DNA of 64,000 nt from Pseudocolwellia sp. AS88. GTDB taxonomy: Bacteria > Pseudomonadota > Gammaproteobacteria > Enterobacterales > Alteromonadaceae. Positions 8,929-17,916 of this stretch are shown here, one piece after another (the stretch's first letter is position 1; the number at the start of each line of letters is the position of its first letter). The position numbers were made by a program, and so were the translations under genes. A model generated the notes under the pieces. The model ran no database searches. It worked only from the letters and a program-made list of their open reading frames with translations, and was not told where the DNA came from. The stretch covers positions 1 to 64,000 of the forward strand of contig NZ_JAUPEC010000023.1 of the NCBI RefSeq assembly GCF_030551755.1. The letters are read 5' to 3'.

Positions 8929-10359
8929 ATGGCTATTATTAAAAAAGAGCAACTACAAAAATTTAAACGTAAAGCAAATGATTTGCTTAATCGCACGTTT
9001 GACCAACATATTACCTTGGCAGTTACCGGTTTGAGTCGCAGCGGTAAAACCGCTTTTATTACGTCATTGGTTAATCAATTAATCAATGAAGGTAATAACT
9101 CTCACTTGAGCTTTTTTAATCCTGTACACCAAGGGCGCTTTATTGCTGCTAAACGTGTTCCTCAGAAAAACCTTCATATACCTCGATTTGAATATGATGC
9201 CTCGTTAGCTGCTTTTTGTAATGAGCCACCAACATGGCCAGAAGCAACGAGTGGTATTAGTGAATTACGTTTAGCTATTCGATATACGCCAAAAGGCTCT
9301 TTGTTGAAATATGCTCAAGATACTGCAACTCTGTATTTAGACATAACGGATTACCCAGGCGAATGGTTACTTGATTTACCTATGTTAAATCAAACTTATG
9401 AAGAATGGTCTGAAAGTACTTATGCTTTAATGAAAGAGTCACCACGCGCTGAACTTTCACAACCTTTGATTGAAAAGATCAATCAGATAGATCCTCTAGC
9501 ACCTGTTGACGAACAACTACTAGCTGATATTTCGAAAGAATATACAGAGCTATTACATGTTTTTAGGCATGATTTAGGTTTATCTGTTATTCAGCCTGGA
9601 CGCTTTATACTTCCTGGAGAATTAGAAGACGCGCCTATTCTACAATTCTTCCCTTATACAGCGTTTGAAAATATAGAATTAAATACCTACCAAAATGCGC
9701 AAGATGATACGTTGATAGGTATGCTAAGAGCGCGTTTTATTGAATACAAAGAAAGAGTGGTACGTAAGTTTTATAAAGAGCACTTTATTAACTTTGATCG
9801 ACAAATAGTATTAGCCGATTGCTTAACGCCTTTAAACAAAGGCGAATCTAGCTTTAACGACTTGCAGCATGCCATTACGTTAATATTAGAAAGTTTTAAT
9901 TATGGTCAGTCGAGTTTATTTTCCCGATTGTTTTCGCCAAAAATAGATAAGCTTTTATTTGCTGCAACCAAGGCTGATCATGTTACTCCTGAGCAGCACC
10001 CTAAACTTGTTTCTTTATTGAATCAGTTAGTTTATCAAACGAAACATCAATTAAATTACGACACGATAGAAATGAAAACTTTAGCTATAGCTTCGGTTAA
10101 AACAACCAAGGTTGGCAATAGTTTGCATAATGGTCAGCCTTTACCTGTTTTACAAGGGAGAAGGGCAGACAATGATGAAGTGATCACACTTTTCCCTGGT
10201 GCCGTTCCTGAAAAATTACCTAAGAGTAGTTTTTGGGACAGTCAGCAATTTAATTATATTGCTTTTAAGCCAAATCAAGTTTGTGACGTACATGAATGTT
10301 TACCTCATATAAGAATGGACCAAACCATGCAGTTTCTATTCGGAGATAAAATGAAATGA
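8929..10359 (+). CDS. ycjX: YcjX-like P-loop protein (DUF463)
   Basis: This 476-residue protein has a P-loop GLSRSGKT at about 34-41, a DITDYPGEW motif near 137 and a second nucleotide-specificity-like AATKADH near 345. It belongs to the DUF463/YcjX family, which resembles small GTPases and is often heat-shock or stress induced. It is paired with ycjF (4-base overlap) and lies close to psp and tyrR, as in enteric bacteria. The molecular role is not established. No clear Shine-Dalgarno precedes the ATG. Confidence 0.9.
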   Translation: MAIIKKEQLQKFKRKANDLLNRTFDQHITLAVTGLSRSGKTAFITSLVNQLINEGNNSHLSFFNPVHQGRFIAAKRVPQKNLHIPRFEYDASLAAFCNEPPTWPEATSGISELRLAIRYTPKGSLLKYAQDTATLYLDITDYPGEWLLDLPMLNQTYEEWSESTYALMKESPRAELSQPLIEKINQIDPLAPVDEQLLADISKEYTELLHVFRHDLGLSVIQPGRFILPGELEDAPILQFFPYTAFENIELNTYQNAQDDTLIGMLRARFIEYKERVVRKFYKEHFINFDRQIVLADCLTPLNKGESSFNDLQHAITLILESFNYGQSSLFSRLFSPKIDKLLFAATKADHVTPEQHPKLVSLLNQLVYQTKHQLNYDTIEMKTLAIASVKTTKVGNSLHNGQPLPVLQGRRADNDEVITLFPGAVPEKLPKSSFWDSQQFNYIAFKPNQVCDVHECLPHIRMDQTMQFLFGDKMK

Positions 10360-11354
10360 TAGATAAGTATCAGCAACAAATATTATTTGATGAATTAGAC
10401 AATAAAACGCCTGAAATTCAGCAAGAGCCTGAGCATCAAGTGATATTTGAAAACACTGATTGGCAACCTGAAGTTGAAGAGCTAGTAGAAAATAACGAAA
10501 TTATTGAAAAATCAAAGCCACGTTGGTTATGGCGCATTGCCATTGTTTTATTTTTAGGTTTAGTTTCGTATGAATTAATAGATTTTTTTATTCAAGGTTT
10601 TGAACAGTCACCCATTGTTTCTAGTATTTATGGTGTGTTGTTATTTATTATTACGCTGATTTTTGGCTCAACGGTTTATAGAGAGCTTTCATCATTACGT
10701 CAATTATCACGTCAAGACAAAGTAAGATCACAAGTTCAAAATATTTTAGAAGGTGAGAGTAAATATGATGCTAGAGAGTTATGTGAAAAAATCACTGAAG
10801 ACTTACCGTGTGATATCAGCAACGAGACAAATTGGTCTGATATTGTTCAGCCTGAGTATACCGATATAGAGGTTATTAATTTATATTCTCAAGAAATTCT
10901 TACTAGTGTTGATCAAAAAGCCTTAGATGAAGTCGCTAAATTTTCAACCGAGTCAGTTGTACTTATCGCAATTAGCCCTGTGGCCATTATCGATATGATG
11001 CTTATATTCTGGCGTAACCTTCGCATGATTGACAAAGTAGCAGGGCTTTATGGTTTAAAACTTGGTTACTGGAGCCGTATTCGTTTAATAAAACATGTAT
11101 TTATTAATATGGCTTATGCTGGCGCTAGTGAAATAATCTCTGATTTTGGTGCCGACCTACTAGGTGCTGATTTACTAGGAAAACTTTCTGGGCGTATGGC
11201 GCAAGGTTTAGGCGCAGGAATGCTAACTGCTCGTTTAGGCATAAAAACCATTTCTTTATGTAGACCTGTGCCATTTCAAAACCAGCCACCCAAGTTAAAT
11301 ACGATCCGTAAGAAAATTGTTATGCAGATAAAAGGTCTGCTTAAACCTGCATAA
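10356..11354 (+). CDS. ycjF: YcjF-like inner-membrane protein (DUF697, TIGR01620)
   Basis: This 332-residue partner of YcjX has an acidic N-terminus (1-65), two adjacent transmembrane helices (about 67-90 and 97-118), a cytoplasmic middle, and a C-terminal DUF697-like hydrophobic region (about 195-300). It starts within the ycjX stop (ATGA), so the two are translated together. Function is unknown; a membrane anchor for YcjX is inference. Confidence 0.88.
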   Translation: MIDKYQQQILFDELDNKTPEIQQEPEHQVIFENTDWQPEVEELVENNEIIEKSKPRWLWRIAIVLFLGLVSYELIDFFIQGFEQSPIVSSIYGVLLFIITLIFGSTVYRELSSLRQLSRQDKVRSQVQNILEGESKYDARELCEKITEDLPCDISNETNWSDIVQPEYTDIEVINLYSQEILTSVDQKALDEVAKFSTESVVLIAISPVAIIDMMLIFWRNLRMIDKVAGLYGLKLGYWSRIRLIKHVFINMAYAGASEIISDFGADLLGADLLGKLSGRMAQGLGAGMLTARLGIKTISLCRPVPFQNQPPKLNTIRKKIVMQIKGLLKPA

Positions 11355-11362
11355 CTTATGGC

Positions 11363-11410
11363 TTTAGTGATGAATGTGTTTTGCTTCCTTATATTCATCA
11401 CTAAAAATAT
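11363..11410 (+). terminator. ycjXF terminator
   Basis: A 13-bp perfect stem, TTTAGTGATGAAT (11363-11375) / ATTCATCACTAAA (11393-11405), is followed by a T-rich run, nine bases after the ycjF stop. Confidence 0.8.
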
Positions 11411-11442
11411 TTTTCATCTTTGTATTCTATCGATTACGAAAT

Positions 11443-11460
11443 TGTAATTAAAACTGTACA
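11443..11460 (+). promoter_or_regulatory. TyrR/PhhR box upstream of phhA
   Basis: TGTAAT-TAAAAC-TGTACA fits the TyrR box TGTAAA-N6-TTTACA at 10 of 12 positions. It lies about 157 bases before phhA. The likely regulator, tyrR, is two genes downstream. The remainder of the 11411-11617 spacer shows no other clear element. Confidence 0.6.
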
Positions 11461-11617
11461 AAATTAGGTTTTGGCTAAAAACTATCACATTCCCCTCTAG
11501 TGCTTTTTCATAAAAAACTATCGTACTATCTAGTCATTGTGTTACTCACGTTATTTAAATTACTTAAGCTGATAAATAAAAATTATCGGTTAGCTGTAAT
11601 TATAAAGGTTTGTAGAA

Positions 11618-12406
11618 ATGGCTAAATCAACAACATATCAATCAAGAGCTTGTGATGAAAATGGCTATATCGAATGGTCTGAAGAAGAGAACTCCATTTG
11701 GAATGAATTGATCACTCGACAATTAAAAGTCGTTGAAGGCGTTGCCTGTGATGAATTTACTCAAGGCTTAAAATTACTAGATTTACCTTTAGATCGGATC
11801 CCGCAATTACCAGAAGTTAGCAAAGTTTTGAAAACCACAACAGGGTGGCAATGCGAACCTGTTAATGCGCTTATAGGTTTTGGTGAATTTTTTAGATTAC
11901 TTTCAGAACGCAAATTTCCGGTTGCCACTTTTATTCGAACACGCGAAGAATTCGACTACTTAAAAGAACCTGATATTTTTCATGAAATTTTTGGACATTG
12001 TCCATTATTAACAAATCAATCATTTGCTGATTATACTCAAGCTTATGGTCAAATGGGGCTTAATGCCACCAAAGAGCAACGTGTATTCTTAGCGCGCTTA
12101 TATTGGTTTACTGTTGAGTTTGGTTTATTAGATACTGAAAATGGTATTAAGCTATATGGTGGCGGCATATTATCTTCACCTAAAGAAACAAAACATGCGG
12201 TTTATGGTAAAGGTGTAAAACGAGTGCCGTTGAATATTTTAGATGTATTAAGAACACCTTATAAAATCGATATTATTCAGCCTATTTATTACACCTTAAA
12301 CAAGGTGAAAAATTTAGATGATATTAGAAAGTTTGAAGTAGAAGAGATTATGGCGTTTGTTGAAGAAGCCAAAGAACTTGGTTTACATCAAGCGCTATAT
12401 TCATAA
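11618..12406 (+). CDS. phhA: Phenylalanine-4-hydroxylase
   Basis: This is a monomeric bacterial phenylalanine hydroxylase (262 aa) converting phenylalanine to tyrosine with tetrahydropterin and oxygen. The iron ligands are in FHEIFGH (His122, His127), with a Glu further on in the YWFTVEFGL segment. There is no regulatory ACT domain, as expected for the bacterial form. It is followed by phhB, which recycles the pterin cofactor, and lies near tyrR. A TyrR box lies upstream. Confidence 0.96.
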   Translation: MAKSTTYQSRACDENGYIEWSEEENSIWNELITRQLKVVEGVACDEFTQGLKLLDLPLDRIPQLPEVSKVLKTTTGWQCEPVNALIGFGEFFRLLSERKFPVATFIRTREEFDYLKEPDIFHEIFGHCPLLTNQSFADYTQAYGQMGLNATKEQRVFLARLYWFTVEFGLLDTENGIKLYGGGILSSPKETKHAVYGKGVKRVPLNILDVLRTPYKIDIIQPIYYTLNKVKNLDDIRKFEVEEIMAFVEEAKELGLHQALYS

Positions 12407-12455
12407 TTAATAAAACCACTCAACTATACTCAAAAATAAAGAGGTTAAAAATTCA

Positions 12456-12794
12456 ATGACTGAACAACTATCAACACAAAAATGTGAAGCTTGCCAAGCT
12501 GGAGCTCCTGCGGTTACTGATGAAGAGCTTGCTGTACTTCTAAAAGAAATTCCAGATTGGACACCTATTGTTAAAGACAATGTCATGATGTTGGAAAGAG
12601 TGTACACATTCAAAAATTATAAACTCGCTTGGGCTTTTGCTAATAAAGTTTCTGAGTTGGCTGAAGAAGAGTTTCATCACCCTGGAACTTTACTTGAATG
12701 GGGCAAAGTTACGGTTACTTGGTGGACTCATGCTATTAGCGGTTTACACAAAAATGATCTTATTTGTGCCGCTAAAACAGATAAACTTTTATAA
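12456..12794 (+). CDS. phhB: Pterin-4a-carbinolamine dehydratase
   Basis: This 112-residue PCD/DCoH family protein dehydrates the 4a-hydroxy-tetrahydropterin made by PhhA. The active-site region [23 protein letters not shown] (about 70-92) carries the paired His and later His-Trp features of the family. A GAGG site precedes the ATG. It is 49 bases after phhA and very probably cotranscribed with it. Confidence 0.95.
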   Translation: MTEQLSTQKCEACQAGAPAVTDEELAVLLKEIPDWTPIVKDNVMMLERVYTFKNYKLAWAFANKVSELAEEEFHHPGTLLEWGKVTVTWWTHAISGLHKNDLICAAKTDKLL

Positions 12795-12860
12795 GCATCT
12801 CTAGTGTTTTAAAAGTTAAAGGTTAAAATTTAAGAGTTTCCCACCTCTAAGTGTATATTT

Positions 12861-12886
12861 TAGGGCGAACCCACTTATTCGCCCTA
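12861..12886 (+). terminator. phhAB hairpin terminator
   Basis: A 9-bp perfect stem, TAGGGCGAA (12861-12869) / TTCGCCCTA (12878-12886), with an 8-nt loop follows phhB. There is only a weak T-tract. The rest of the 12795-13136 spacer holds only the tyrR promoter region. Confidence 0.6.
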
Positions 12887-13081
12887 TAGTTAACTTCATA
12901 ATCTGAATTTCTCAAAAGCGATTAAACCTCAATGTGTATGTCTTTATTAAGTACTTTAAAGAATAAATACGTTTATATTTATTTGTTCATATTTATAAAT
13001 TTGTAGATTACAAAACCAATCATCACAACTTAAGGTTAAATATATTAAGAATTATGTACTTAGTGTTGATTTTTTTATTGT

Positions 13082-13099
13082 TGTAACTATTAGTTTACA
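13082..13099 (+). promoter_or_regulatory. TyrR box upstream of tyrR (autoregulation)
   Basis: TGTAAC-TATTAG-TTTACA matches the TyrR consensus TGTAAA-N6-TTTACA at 11 of 12 positions. It ends 37 bases before the tyrR ATG, a position suited to repression of its own promoter. Confidence 0.75.
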
Positions 13100-13136
13100 T
13101 TAAAGTGTATGTCTCTTTATTATTTAGGTTTGTTGT

Positions 13137-14687
13137 ATGCGCTTAGAATTATTTTGTCGTAACCGAGTTGGTATTCTCCAAGAAATAACCGCTATATTTG
13201 TTGAGCATAATATAGATTTAGTGGGTATTGAATTACATCAATCAGGTCATGTTTTTATTAATACGCCAAATATAGATTTTGTTGAATTACAACAGATCAT
13301 GCCGCAATTACGTTTGATTGATGCGGTTGATGACGTGAAAACAATTCCCTTTATGCCATCTGAAAGGGAAAAAAATGAATTTGAAACACTTCTTAAACAT
13401 TTCCCCGATCCATTTATATCTATTAATGCCAAAGGGCAAATACGCATGATTAACAATCTCTCTTCTACTTTAGTAGGAAGCAGAGAAAACACTTTAGTTG
13501 GTGAACAGGTTAATACTATTCTTAAAGGCTTTAATTTTAACAAGTGGTTAGATCATCATGAAGTGCTAGCGCAAACAATTCGATTAAAGCTTAATCATGA
13601 AGATTTTGTTGCTGACTTGATGCCAATTCATGTTAGTGAAGACGATAATGATAATGTATTAGCTGGTGCTATTATTATTTTGAAATCTGAAAGTAGGTTA
13701 GGGCAACAAATTAGTGCGCTTAAGCAGATTGATGATAATAATTTTTCTGGTATACAAGCTACCAGCGGCGCCATGAGAAAAGCGATCAGAGAAGCAAGAA
13801 GAATGGCTCTGTCCGACTCTTCTATTTTAATCTCTGGAGAAACAGGCACAGGTAAAGAACTTTTAGCTCGTGCATGTCATGCCGCAAGTGAAAGAGCTGA
13901 ACATGCCTTTATGACATTAAGTTGTGCTGCACTACCTGATGATTCAGCCGAAACTGAGTTATTTGGTTTAGGCTTACGTGGTGAAGCATCAAGTAAAAAA
14001 GGCTTATTTGAATTAGCTAATGGTGGCACTATCTTTCTTGATGAAGTAAGCGAAATGTCTCCAAAGTTACAAACTAAATTACTACGAGTGATTCAAGATG
14101 GTCACTTTAGACGAGTAGATGACGAACAAGAAATAAACGTAAATGTACGTATTATTGGTTCAACTAAACGTGATTTATTGCAAATGGTTGATGAAGGTTT
14201 ATTCAGAGAAGATCTGTACTATCGTTTAAACGTTTTAGGTTTAAAAATACCTTCGTTAAGAGAAAGACGTTCAGATATCATTCCTTTAGCGGAATACTTT
14301 ATTGCTAAGTCTGGCCTTAAAATTGGAGCAACCAATCTTTCAATGTCTGATGATTGCCGAGAGTTTATCGAATACTACCCATGGCCTGGCAATGTTCGTC
14401 AATTAGAAAATGTTCTTATTAGAGCGGTATCTTTAATAGAAGGGCAAGTCATTTCAGTAGAACATTTAGAGTTACCAGCTTATACAAGAGAACACGGGTA
14501 TTTAGAGCAAGATTTTGAAGGGACTTTAGATGAAGCTGTTAAACAGTATGAAGCAGACCTACTCAGAAAGCTTTATCCTGCGTATCCAAGTACTCGACAA
14601 CTCGCCAAGAAATTGGGATTAAGTCATACAGCTATCGCTAACAAACTACGCGAATATGATATCAGTAAGAAAACTATAAAAACCTAA
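13137..14687 (+). CDS. tyrR: Aromatic amino acid regulator TyrR/PhhR
   Basis: This 516-residue regulator of aromatic amino acid genes has an N-terminal ACT domain (about 1-75), a PAS domain (about 78-190) and an AAA+ domain (about 205-430). Walker A is GETGTGKE and Walker B GTIFLDEV. A Fis-type helix-turn-helix ends it (RQLAKKLGLSHTAIANKL). The GAFTGA loop that engages sigma-54 is absent (the position reads LFGLGLRGEAS), as in TyrR proteins that act on sigma-70 promoters. It sits after phhAB, and boxes upstream of phhA and of itself fit its known targets. Confidence 0.95.
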   Translation: MRLELFCRNRVGILQEITAIFVEHNIDLVGIELHQSGHVFINTPNIDFVELQQIMPQLRLIDAVDDVKTIPFMPSEREKNEFETLLKHFPDPFISINAKGQIRMINNLSSTLVGSRENTLVGEQVNTILKGFNFNKWLDHHEVLAQTIRLKLNHEDFVADLMPIHVSEDDNDNVLAGAIIILKSESRLGQQISALKQIDDNNFSGIQATSGAMRKAIREARRMALSDSSILISGETGTGKELLARACHAASERAEHAFMTLSCAALPDDSAETELFGLGLRGEASSKKGLFELANGGTIFLDEVSEMSPKLQTKLLRVIQDGHFRRVDDEQEINVNVRIIGSTKRDLLQMVDEGLFREDLYYRLNVLGLKIPSLRERRSDIIPLAEYFIAKSGLKIGATNLSMSDDCREFIEYYPWPGNVRQLENVLIRAVSLIEGQVISVEHLELPAYTREHGYLEQDFEGTLDEAVKQYEADLLRKLYPAYPSTRQLAKKLGLSHTAIANKLREYDISKKTIKT

Positions 14688-14848
14688 TAGAATAAGTGCC
14701 TACGAGGCTGCTTTATTGAATCTTAAATTTGTTTTGTAACAACTGCAGACACATAAAACAAAAAGATACATAATAATAATATGATTCTCTCAGGCACCTA
14801 TTATACTAGCAGTTGGTATATCGTGTTTTTAAGTAAAATAAGGTTGTT

Positions 14849-15751
14849 ATGAATATGTCTTCAGATGAAACAAAACCATCCTCATGGGCGCTTGTTACAG
14901 TAATAATCGTTATTGTTATTGGTGTGTTTTTAGCTTGGAAGTTTTTACTTTCAGAGCCTAAAGTTGAAGAAACTCCTGTTGTTATTGATGAGCCTGCTGT
15001 TATTGAAGCGCCTTTAGAGTTTCCGCCTACAATTGATGAGCCTATTGATGAAAGCTTCACTACTTCTCTTCCAGAAGAACCAGCACAAACAGAAATGCCA
15101 ACACAAGAATTACTAGAGCCTGAAATCATACCTATTACGCCAATACTAGATGACAGCGACTCTTGGGTACAAGAAAAATTATCGGCAATTATTTGGAGAA
15201 AAGAATTACTCGAGTTATTGATTGATGACGATATGATCCGTCGATTTGTTGTTTTTGTTGATAACTTTGCTCAAGGAAGTGTTGTTTACAGTCATAGTCC
15301 TTTTGTTAAGCCAACAAGCTCTTTTAGCGCAAAACAAGAATTAGTCGATAATACCTTAAATAAAGAGAGCCAAATTTTTGAACTTGATGAAGCAAGCTTT
15401 AAACGTTTTGCTTTATATGTTGATTTATTTCGCGCAGTAGATACTGAAACTTTAGTTGAGTGGTACCAAGAATTACGTCCGCTAATTGTTCAAGCTTATT
15501 CAGAGTTAGGCTACCCAGACAAACAGTTTGATGAAGTACTTCAAGCATCAATAACTAAAGTTTTAGATTTAGAGTTTCCAAAAGAAAGCACTGAACTTAT
15601 TCGTCCAAGTGTTATGTATCAATATAAATCACCTGAAATTGAAGCTTTAGATGATGCAGACAAATTAATGTTACGTATAGGTAAAGATAACCTTCTTGTT
15701 ATTAAATCTGTATTGTTAGAGATAAACGAAAAATTAAACAAAGGTAATTAA
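14849..15751 (+). CDS. Membrane-anchored DUF3014 protein
   Basis: This 300-residue protein has one N-terminal transmembrane helix (about 12-32). A Pro/Glu-rich periplasmic linker follows (about 38-95), then a folded helical region (about 105-295). The segment DDDMIRRFVVFVDNFAQG followed by FVKP agrees with the DUF3014 family. The role is unknown. It stands alone between tyrR and the 4.5S RNA gene. Confidence 0.75.
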   Translation: MNMSSDETKPSSWALVTVIIVIVIGVFLAWKFLLSEPKVEETPVVIDEPAVIEAPLEFPPTIDEPIDESFTTSLPEEPAQTEMPTQELLEPEIIPITPILDDSDSWVQEKLSAIIWRKELLELLIDDDMIRRFVVFVDNFAQGSVVYSHSPFVKPTSSFSAKQELVDNTLNKESQIFELDEASFKRFALYVDLFRAVDTETLVEWYQELRPLIVQAYSELGYPDKQFDEVLQASITKVLDLEFPKESTELIRPSVMYQYKSPEIEALDDADKLMLRIGKDNLLVIKSVLLEINEKLNKGN

Positions 15752-15848
15752 TCTACCAGAGTTAGAAGAGATTTTTCGTTATATGTATGCTTAATTATTT
15801 ATATTTGTATGAAAAAAAAGCAGACGAAACAAATCCTGACTTTAGTAC

Positions 15849-15877
15849 TTGCAACACGCTAATGGTTTAGGGATAAT
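15849..15877 (+). promoter_or_regulatory. Sigma-70 promoter of 4.5S RNA
   Basis: TTGCAA (15849-15854), a 17-bp spacer and GATAAT (15872-15877) predict a start near 15884, just before the 4.5S RNA body. Confidence 0.65.
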
Positions 15878-15895
15878 CCCTGCCGTTAAACAAGC

Positions 15896-16015
15896 TCTAT
15901 GGTGACCATTTCGGTCCCCTCGCAATGATACTTTGTGAACTCAGCCAGGTCCGGAAGGAAGCAACTGCAGCAAAGGACTCATGTGCCGAGGTGTGGCTGA
16001 TTTGGTTACCACCAC
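15896..16015 (+). ncRNA. ffs: Signal recognition particle RNA (4.5S RNA)
   Basis: This is the small bacterial SRP RNA, which binds Ffh for cotranslational membrane targeting. The diagnostic apical loop region reads CCAGGTCCGGAAGGAAGCA near 15945-15963, with its returning strand near 15981-16000. The outer ends pair (ATGGTGACC near 15899 with GGTTACCA near 16005). Length is near 115-120 nt, as in enteric ffs. Exact processed ends are estimated. Confidence 0.93.
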
Positions 16016-16120
16016 TTCTCATCCTAGTAATTATTCTTTTTAACATAATTTAATAACTGCTTATTCTTATATATCAGAATTTCTTTTAATTAATGTTAAT
16101 GTTTTTTAAACAATATTTGA

Positions 16121-16624
16121 TCAACACTCTCTATTTTCGAAGTCTATAATTGGTTTTGTATTTTCGGCTGTTGACTGTCTATATCGTACATAGCATCTTA
16201 ACGACCCGGCATTTTCATCGAAGCTACCATGCCAATATACCCATGCACCTGAAAATGTACTCGCACGACTGTGCCACTCTCCACTTGTATCTCCATTTGC
16301 AAAATCATCAAAATCGATAGCCATTAATTTCACAATGCCGTTTGCTGTTCCTGCAGGGTAGCCGTAAACAATATCTATAGTTTCACCATTGATTTCTATG
16401 GTACTTGCTGCTTCTTCATGTTTATTATTTATTATAGCTTTTAGATACGTTAGTTGAGCGGCTGTATCTATACTACCTCTTAAGCTTTCACTACTTGCTA
16501 TAATAGCCTCTGATGTGAAGTTGACAAACTTAGGTAATGCTACTGCTGATAAGATACCTAGGATAACGATCACAACAACTAACTCAATGAGGGTAAAGCC
16601 TTTTGATTTTTTTATGTTACGCAT
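16121..16624 (-). CDS. Orphan type IV pilin-like protein (MshA-like)
   Basis: This 167-residue class IVa prepilin has a short basic leader MRNIKKSKG, then the cleavage/methylation motif FTLIELVVVIVILGILSAVALPKF. PilD-type peptidase would cut after Gly9. The C-terminal half has two cysteines (LRCYV and ENREC) that can form the D-loop disulfide. The globular sequence resembles MSHA major pilin, but no msh or pil assembly genes are nearby, so it depends on machinery encoded elsewhere. Confidence 0.85.
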   Translation of the reverse strand: MRNIKKSKGFTLIELVVVIVILGILSAVALPKFVNFTSEAIIASSESLRGSIDTAAQLTYLKAIINNKHEEAASTIEINGETIDIVYGYPAGTANGIVKLMAIDFDDFANGDTSGEWHSRASTFSGAWVYWHGSFDENAGSLRCYVRYRQSTAENTKPIIDFENREC

Positions 16625-16778
16625 ATGAAGTGTTTTTATTATCGTTTTTTATTTAATGTAACATAGAATGAATTAAAGCTGGTATTTGCTTGAAGAACTT
16701 TAAATAATGAATAATTGAAGAAGGAATGTTTTTACTATTTTTGGGATTTTTGACGAAGAGTTTATTCTTTTTATTTTT

Positions 16779-16849
16779 ACTTTACTGATTAATGATAATT
16801 TTTAAATAAATTATATAAAAAACCTTAGTATAATATTAATCAGTAAAGT
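16779..16849. repeat. 15-bp perfect inverted repeat with AT-rich spacer
   Basis: ACTTTACTGATTAAT (16779-16793) and ATTAATCAGTAAAGT (16835-16849) are exact inverted copies, 41 bases apart. They lie between the ComFB-like gene and the pilin gene (both minus strand). It could be a terminator for the first, a regulatory site for the second, or a tiny mobile relic. Confidence 0.7.
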
Positions 16850-16887
16850 TTATTGTTATGTAGTTATGATTGAACAATAACGTTTCA

Positions 16888-17154
16888 TTAATTGGTGTGA
16901 TGCGTGGTCATAAAAACGAGTGCTTTATCTATTGCTGTTTTTACTTTGTTTTCCATTTCAAAACGTTCTGATGCTGGTAAGTAGAAAGCCATATCTACTT
17001 CATGTCTAATATATCGAGTAGGTAGTTGGTTTAGCACAACACAAGTTAAGTCTGCGATAAAGTCTTCATCATATTTCTCATCAACCTTAAGTGCAGCAAA
17101 GTGTTGCGAAACCAATCTCTCATAATAGTTATGAATGTCGTCAGCTATTTTCAT
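16888..17154 (-). CDS. ComFB-like protein
   Basis: This 88-residue protein has the late competence protein ComFB family pattern: IHNYYERLV near the start and DLTCVVLNQLPTRYIRHEVD in the centre. Family members are found in firmicutes, cyanobacteria and gammaproteobacteria, and some have been reported as cyclic dinucleotide receptors. Whether this one binds them is unknown. The ATG at 17154 follows GGAG at a good distance; a TTG one codon earlier is less likely. Most homologues in this order are not in competence operons, and this one follows priC on the same strand. Confidence 0.8.
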   Translation of the reverse strand: MKIADDIHNYYERLVSQHFAALKVDEKYDEDFIADLTCVVLNQLPTRYIRHEVDMAFYLPASERFEMENKVKTAIDKALVFMTTHHTN

Positions 17155-17297
17155 CAAAATCTCCTAAATTAATAAACTATTAAAGAGTATAGAACAGTAT
17201 GTTCTAAACAGATAAGTTTAATATTTAACAAATTATTATAAAAAGGGTAGAAGTAAAGTTTAGGTTAATAATATGAACCTTTGCTTTTGTCGGGATA

Positions 17298-17909
17298 TTA
17301 GTTACGACTTTCAAATTTAACAATATCCGCCTCTATTTTCGAAATAGCTTGCCTACAACGGCCTAATCTTTGATGTAAAGTTAAAACATCTTGCGATAAC
17401 TTGTTAAAGGTAGCGCTAGATGCTTGAACACGCTCTTGTTCTTTATCTTGCAACATTTGTAATAAGCGTCGTTCAAATTCATGATGTTCAGATAGGTTTT
17501 GATACAAGTTTTGAGAAGGTTGAATAACGGCTTTAACTGCTTTTTTATAGCGACGACTTGCCATTGCATTTAATCTGTTTTGCGCTTCATCATGAATGTT
17601 TTTATTTGAGTGAAAAGCATTATGCAAAGATGATATTTGTTTTTCTATTAGCTCTATTTGGTATTTTGATAGCTCTTCATTTTTATTCTTAATTAAGCGT
17701 GATAGTTGCGCTGTTTTACTTTTAATTTCTATTACGTAATCAGTAAATAAATCACTGTTAGTATTAAATAAGTTGACAGAAAACATGGGAGAGTCTTGTA
17801 ATAAAGAATGTGCTTTTAATTTACTATTACTGTTATCTAATATGGACGCTGTTTCTTCTAAGTCAGCGAGTATAACGTAAATTTTTTCTATAGAAATTGA
17901 GCTCTTCAT
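17298..17909 (-). CDS. priC: Primosomal replication protein PriC
   Basis: This 203-residue helical protein resembles PriC, which reloads DnaB at stalled forks with gaps. The most telling parts are HHEFERRLLQMLQDKE (about 141-156) and LHQRLGRCRQAISKIE (about 178-193), matching the HQDFERRL and RLARCRHALEKIE regions of enteric PriC. The N-terminal half is divergent, typical for the family. It starts seven bases after the TSUP permease gene and is probably cotranscribed with it. Confidence 0.85.
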   Translation of the reverse strand: MKSSISIEKIYVILADLEETASILDNSNSKLKAHSLLQDSPMFSVNLFNTNSDLFTDYVIEIKSKTAQLSRLIKNKNEELSKYQIELIEKQISSLHNAFHSNKNIHDEAQNRLNAMASRRYKKAVKAVIQPSQNLYQNLSEHHEFERRLLQMLQDKEQERVQASSATFNKLSQDVLTLHQRLGRCRQAISKIEADIVKFESRN

Positions 17910-17916
17910 AGATGAT

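Noticed and set aside
11472-11487. A sigma-54 promoter before phhA (TTGGCTAAAAACTATC)
   Set aside because: The -24 GG is present but the -12 element has no GC, and TyrR here lacks GAFTGA.
13247-13543. Minus-strand frames inside tyrR, nearby genes and lolC
   Set aside because: They lie opposite strongly conserved coding sequence and have no family pattern or ribosome site.
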